DNA of 64,000 nucleotides from Stenotrophomonas oahuensis (GTDB lineage Bacteria; Pseudomonadota; Gammaproteobacteria; Xanthomonadales; Xanthomonadaceae): NCBI RefSeq assembly GCF_031834595.1, contig NZ_CP115541.1, positions 310,001 to 374,000 of the forward strand, read 5' to 3'. Shown piece by piece: positions 61,073 to 64,000 of this stretch (position 1 is its first letter; each line of letters starts with the position of its first letter). The notes under the pieces were generated by a model. It saw only the letters and a program-made list of their open reading frames with translations, ran no database searches and was not told where the DNA came from. The position numbers and the translations under genes were made by a program.

Positions 61073-62406
61073 CAGCGGCGCTCGAAGACGGCGATGCTTT
61101 CAACATGCGCCGTGTGAGGGAACATGTCCATGGCCCCGGCGCTGACCAGCGTGAAGCCCTGCTCGTTGACCAGATAGCCGGCATCGCGGGCCAGCGAGCC
61201 CGGGTGGCAGCTGACGTAGACGATGCGCTTGAACTGCTTCAGCGGCAGCTGCTGCAGCACTTCGATCGCCCCCGAGCGCGGCGGGTCAAGCAGCAGCTTG
61301 TCGAAGCCCTGCCGCATCCAGCTGGCCTGGCGCTGGTCCTGGGTCAGGTCGGCGGCGAAGAACTGCGCGTTGAGCAGGCCATTGCGCTCGGCGTTCTCCT
61401 TCGCCCGCGCCACCAGCCCGGCCTCGCCCTCCACGCCAACCACCTCGCGCACGGTACGCGCCAGCGGCAGGGTGAAGTTGCCGAGTCCGCAGAACAGGTC
61501 CAGCACGCGCTCGTCCGGGCCGGCATCAAGCAGGTCCAGCGCCAGCTGGATCATCTTCACGTTGAGCTTGGCGTTGACCTGGATGAAATCCAGCGGGCGG
61601 AACGCCAGCTCGACATTCCACGGTTCCAGCTTGAATGACAGCGGCACTTCGGCCGGCCACAGGGGGTGCACCGACTCCACCCCGCCCGGCTGCAGCGAAA
61701 TGGCGAATCCATGTTCCTGGCCGAACGCGATCCAGGCGGTACGATCGCTGTCGCTGAGCGGCTGCATGTGGCGGATGGTCAGCATCACCGCCTGATCGCC
61801 GGCAATGAACTCGATCTGCGGGATATCGCGCTTGCCGTCCAGGGTCTCAATGAACGCCGACAGCGCCGACACCTTGGTTCCCACCTCGGGAATCACGGTC
61901 AGGCACTGGCTGAGGTCGGCGACGAAGCGCGGATCCTGTTCGCGGAACCCGACGAGGGTCTTGTCCTTCTTCTCCACCCGGCGCACCGAGAAGCGCCCCT
62001 TGCGACGGTAGCCCCAGCTGTCGCCGACCAGCGGCGGCAGCACCGTGCCGGGTGCGACATGGCCGATGCGGGTCAGGTTATCCATCAGCACCCGCTGCTT
62101 GGCCACGATCTGCTGCGACTCTTCCAGGTGCTGCAGCACGCAGCCAGCGCACACGCCGAAATGCGGGCAGCGCGGCTCAACCCGTTGTGCTGAGGGCTGC
62201 AGCACCTCCACGGTGCGCGCCTCGTCGAAATGACGATTACGGGCGGTCGGCTCGGCGCGGACGACTTCGCCGGGCAGCGCGCCGGTGATGAAGGTGACCT
62301 TGCCACCCTCCCCTTCACGGCGGGCCACGCCGCGGCCATCATGGCTCAGGTCTAGGATGTCGGTCTGGAACGGGGTACGGTCAAGGCGGGAGCGGGATCG
62401 GGCCAC
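61072..62406 (-). CDS. rlmD: 23S rRNA (uracil-1939-C5) methyltransferase RlmD
   Basis: A 444-residue SAM enzyme. A TRAM domain is at the N-terminus (about 8-68), the 4Fe-4S ligands CPHFGVCAGC near 81-90 and a fourth Cys near 165; the SAM motif ERVLDLFCGLGNFTLPLA is near 290-307; LLLDPPRSGA near 362-371 and the catalytic Cys in YVSCHPGSLARDAGYL near 389-404. The start is GTG at 62406; upstream frame is open, but the extra part is Ser/Cys-rich and unlike the family. Confidence 0.95.
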   Translation of the reverse strand: MARSRSRLDRTPFQTDILDLSHDGRGVARREGEGGKVTFITGALPGEVVRAEPTARNRHFDEARTVEVLQPSAQRVEPRCPHFGVCAGCVLQHLEESQQIVAKQRVLMDNLTRIGHVAPGTVLPPLVGDSWGYRRKGRFSVRRVEKKDKTLVGFREQDPRFVADLSQCLTVIPEVGTKVSALSAFIETLDGKRDIPQIEFIAGDQAVMLTIRHMQPLSDSDRTAWIAFGQEHGFAISLQPGGVESVHPLWPAEVPLSFKLEPWNVELAFRPLDFIQVNAKLNVKMIQLALDLLDAGPDERVLDLFCGLGNFTLPLARTVREVVGVEGEAGLVARAKENAERNGLLNAQFFAADLTQDQRQASWMRQGFDKLLLDPPRSGAIEVLQQLPLKQFKRIVYVSCHPGSLARDAGYLVNEQGFTLVSAGAMDMFPHTAHVESIAVFERR

Positions 62407-62542
62407 GTGGCAACAGGCTGCGGGCAAAAGGGTGCGTATTGTCGCAGATACCGCCACCGGGTTTGGCCGCTTGGCGTGTAGACAGCTTGCACACCGCGAC
62501 ATCATGTTTAATATGGCCCCAGCTGACATGGAGGCAGCCGTT

Positions 62543-63265
62543 ATGCAGATGACCCCCCGGGAGTCCCTTCCCCGCTTGCTGCTCGTCGAGGACGACACCA
62601 TCAGTCGTGGCTTTTTCAAGGCCGCGCTGGAAGCCCTTCCTGCCGAAGTGGACACCGCTGACTCACTTGCCAGCGCCATGGATCGCGGCTGTGCGGCTCG
62701 TCACGACCTGTGGCTGATCGACGTGAACCTGCCGGACGGCAATGGTAGCGAGCTGCTGCAGCAGCTGCGCCGCAACCGCCCGGACACTCCGGCGCTGGCC
62801 CATACCGCCGATGCAGATACCAGCATCCATGCACGACTGCGCGACGCAGGCTTTCGCGAGACGCTGGTGAAGCCACTCACGGGCGAACAGCTGCTGCAGG
62901 CGGTGCGCCGCGCACTGGCGAACAGTTCCGGGGCGAATGCGACATCCACAGCAGATCCCGAAGGCGAGCGCGAGGATTGGGATGAGATTACCGCCCTGGC
63001 CGCGCTGAACGGGCAGCGTCATCATCTGATTGCGCTACGTGAACTGTTCCTGGCAGAGCTGCCTGGCGTGCGTGATGCCGTGGCCCAGGCGGTGCAGCAG
63101 CATGACGAACCGGCGCTGCGCGGGCAATTGCATCGGCTGCAGGCCAGCTGTGGCTTTGTGGGCGCGGCACGATTGGCCCGGGCGGTGCGGCAGCTGCACC
63201 AGGCCCCCGAATCAATCGGCGCGCAGACGCAGTTCCGGGCGGCGGTGGAATCGTTGTTGCATTGA
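62543..63265 (+). CDS. Response regulator with C-terminal Hpt-like domain
   Basis: A 240-residue protein. The receiver domain (about 10-125) has acidic pair LVEDD (residues 14-18), the phosphoacceptor Asp in LWLIDVNLPDGNG near 60, a Thr in LAHTADADT and the Lys in LVKPLTGEQL near 108. The C-terminal part (about 150-240) is four-helical with LHRLQASCGFVGAARLARAV, an Hpt-type phosphotransfer motif with His near 198. Together they look like a relay protein without a DNA-binding domain. The ATG at 62543 has GGAGG 8 bases upstream. Partner kinase not adjacent. Confidence 0.88.
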   Translation: MQMTPRESLPRLLLVEDDTISRGFFKAALEALPAEVDTADSLASAMDRGCAARHDLWLIDVNLPDGNGSELLQQLRRNRPDTPALAHTADADTSIHARLRDAGFRETLVKPLTGEQLLQAVRRALANSSGANATSTADPEGEREDWDEITALAALNGQRHHLIALRELFLAELPGVRDAVAQAVQQHDEPALRGQLHRLQASCGFVGAARLARAVRQLHQAPESIGAQTQFRAAVESLLH

Positions 63266-63267
63266 AA

Positions 63268-63984
63268 TCAGCGGGGTAAGGCCTCGATCATCTCCCAGGA
63301 TTTCAATCCCCGCCCCCCCAGGTGGTGCAGCAGCACCGTGCGCATCGGCCTTCGCAGGCTGGCCAGATCTTCGCCGCCGGGTGCGTCATCGGCCGCCAAC
63401 GCCAGTAACGCGCTACCCGTGGCGGTACCCCGCCGCGCATCGATGCCGCGCTCGCTGAGCAGGCGGCGCGGCCCTTCCAGTGGGTCGAGTTCATAGCGGG
63501 CGGCCGGGTCGATCGGCTCACCATCACTGCCGTGGGCCAGGTCAAAGCCAAACCCCAGCGCTTCCAACAGATCGCGCTCGAACCGCCGCAGGGTCCAGGC
63601 CAGCGACTCGGCCCGCGCAAGACGCTGCCGGACCGCGCCATAAGCGTCATACAACTCAGGCACCGGATCCTGGCGTGGGGCCAGCCGGAGCAGCAGCTCG
63701 TTGACGTAGAACCCGGCCAACATCGCGTCGCCGGTCAGACGGGGCGCGGCATCCAGCGCTTCTGCCTGTCGCAGCTGCGCCAGCTCGCCGCGCTGTACGG
63801 CGCTCAGGCGGATCCACTGCAGCGGCTGCAGGGCCGCGCGCAGGGCCTGGCTGCGTGGGCTGCTGACGCCTCGCGCCAGCACGCCCAACCGCCCATGCTG
63901 CTCGGTCAGTACTTCCACCAGCAGGCTGGTTTCGCGCCAGGCCCGGGCGTGCAGGACGAAAGCCGGTTCGTCGTCGATACGCAT
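63268..63984 (-). CDS. recO: DNA repair protein RecO
   Basis: A 238-residue protein (E. coli RecO 242). The N-terminal OB fold begins [20 protein letters not shown] then [16 protein letters not shown] near 10-46; the rest is helical, with [24 protein letters not shown] near 93-116. It loads RecA on SSB-coated gaps with RecR. Its stop lies 2 bases from the stop of the convergent response regulator gene. Confidence 0.95.
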   Translation of the reverse strand: MRIDDEPAFVLHARAWRETSLLVEVLTEQHGRLGVLARGVSSPRSQALRAALQPLQWIRLSAVQRGELAQLRQAEALDAAPRLTGDAMLAGFYVNELLLRLAPRQDPVPELYDAYGAVRQRLARAESLAWTLRRFERDLLEALGFGFDLAHGSDGEPIDPAARYELDPLEGPRRLLSERGIDARRGTATGSALLALAADDAPGGEDLASLRRPMRTVLLHHLGGRGLKSWEMIEALPR

Positions 63985-63987
63985 CGC

Positions 63988-64000
63988 TCAGCCGCTGTCG
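63988..64000 (-). CDS. Extreme 3' end of an upstream gene, probably era
   Basis: A TGA at 63990-63988 sits 3 bases before the recO start, in a frame that runs off the right edge with only Asp-Ser-Gly visible. In most proteobacteria era precedes recO in the rnc-era-recO operon, so this is probably the end of era. The visible part is too short to test this. Confidence 0.35.

Noticed and set aside
1..64000. tRNA or rRNA genes, insertion sequences, prophage, toxin-antitoxin pairs
   Set aside because: None seen on either strand in the intergenic gaps; all gaps over 300 bases were read and hold only repeats or leader sequence.

Overview
This window looks like a chromosomal segment of a Stenotrophomonas-type xanthomonad. 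The base composition is uniformly GC-rich. The housekeeping genes (metG, nagZ-hpt, rlmD, recO) have the gene neighbours usual for Xanthomonadaceae. Many intergenic gaps carry the short GTAG-headed palindromes known as SMAG elements in Stenotrophomonas maltophilia. I found no tRNA, rRNA, CRISPR array, insertion sequence or prophage.

Positions 1-16351 hold one half of a type III secretion system, all on the minus strand. In transcription order it reads invF-like AraC regulator, sctC, sctW, sctV, invB-like chaperone, sctN, sctO, sctP, sctQ, sctR, sctS, sctT, sctU, sicA-like chaperone, sctE, sctB. This is gene for gene the order of the Salmonella SPI-1 / Shigella Mxi-Spa family, not that of the Hrp2 system usual in Xanthomonas. 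The genes from sctC to sctU overlap or nearly touch. The one real gap, before sicA, suggests a separate translocator sub-operon. The last gene, sctB, runs off the left edge. Needle, inner rod and basal-ring genes (sctF, sctI, sctJ, sctD, sctK, sctL) are not in the window and would have to lie further left or elsewhere.

Positions 16526-31600 are mostly single genes: a glyoxalase-fold protein, a secreted DUF2147 protein, metG with a HAD phosphatase and an orphan RnfB-like ferredoxin, a RidA protein, mprF facing a virJ/acvB-type hydrolase gene (a likely pair that makes and removes lysyl-phosphatidylglycerol), a DUF998 membrane protein, an HD-domain protein, a secreted TPR protein, yjdM and yegD. 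Positions 30713-32696 encode an ECF sigma factor, its likely membrane anti-sigma factor and a DUF4097 surface protein. Positions 33078-40126 hold an MscS-type channel, ybiI, a DUF2058 protein, a YgjP-type metalloprotease, an RsuA-like protein without the usual catalytic motif, a ClsC-type phospholipase D, an HDOD protein and leucine dehydrogenase.

Positions 40186-46177 carry two tandem, clearly related lipoprotein subtilisin autotransporters. After a thiolase and two alanine-rich lipoproteins come aidB and a four-gene ligase-associated DNA repair operon (exonuclease, ATP-dependent ligase, Lhr-type helicase, PdeM). The right end has a FAD monooxygenase, a cold-shock protein with a good promoter and terminator, the nagZ-hpt-MTI phosphorylase purine/cell-wall recycling operon, rlmD with a CYTH protein, a receiver-Hpt protein, and recO next to the extreme tail of what is probably era.
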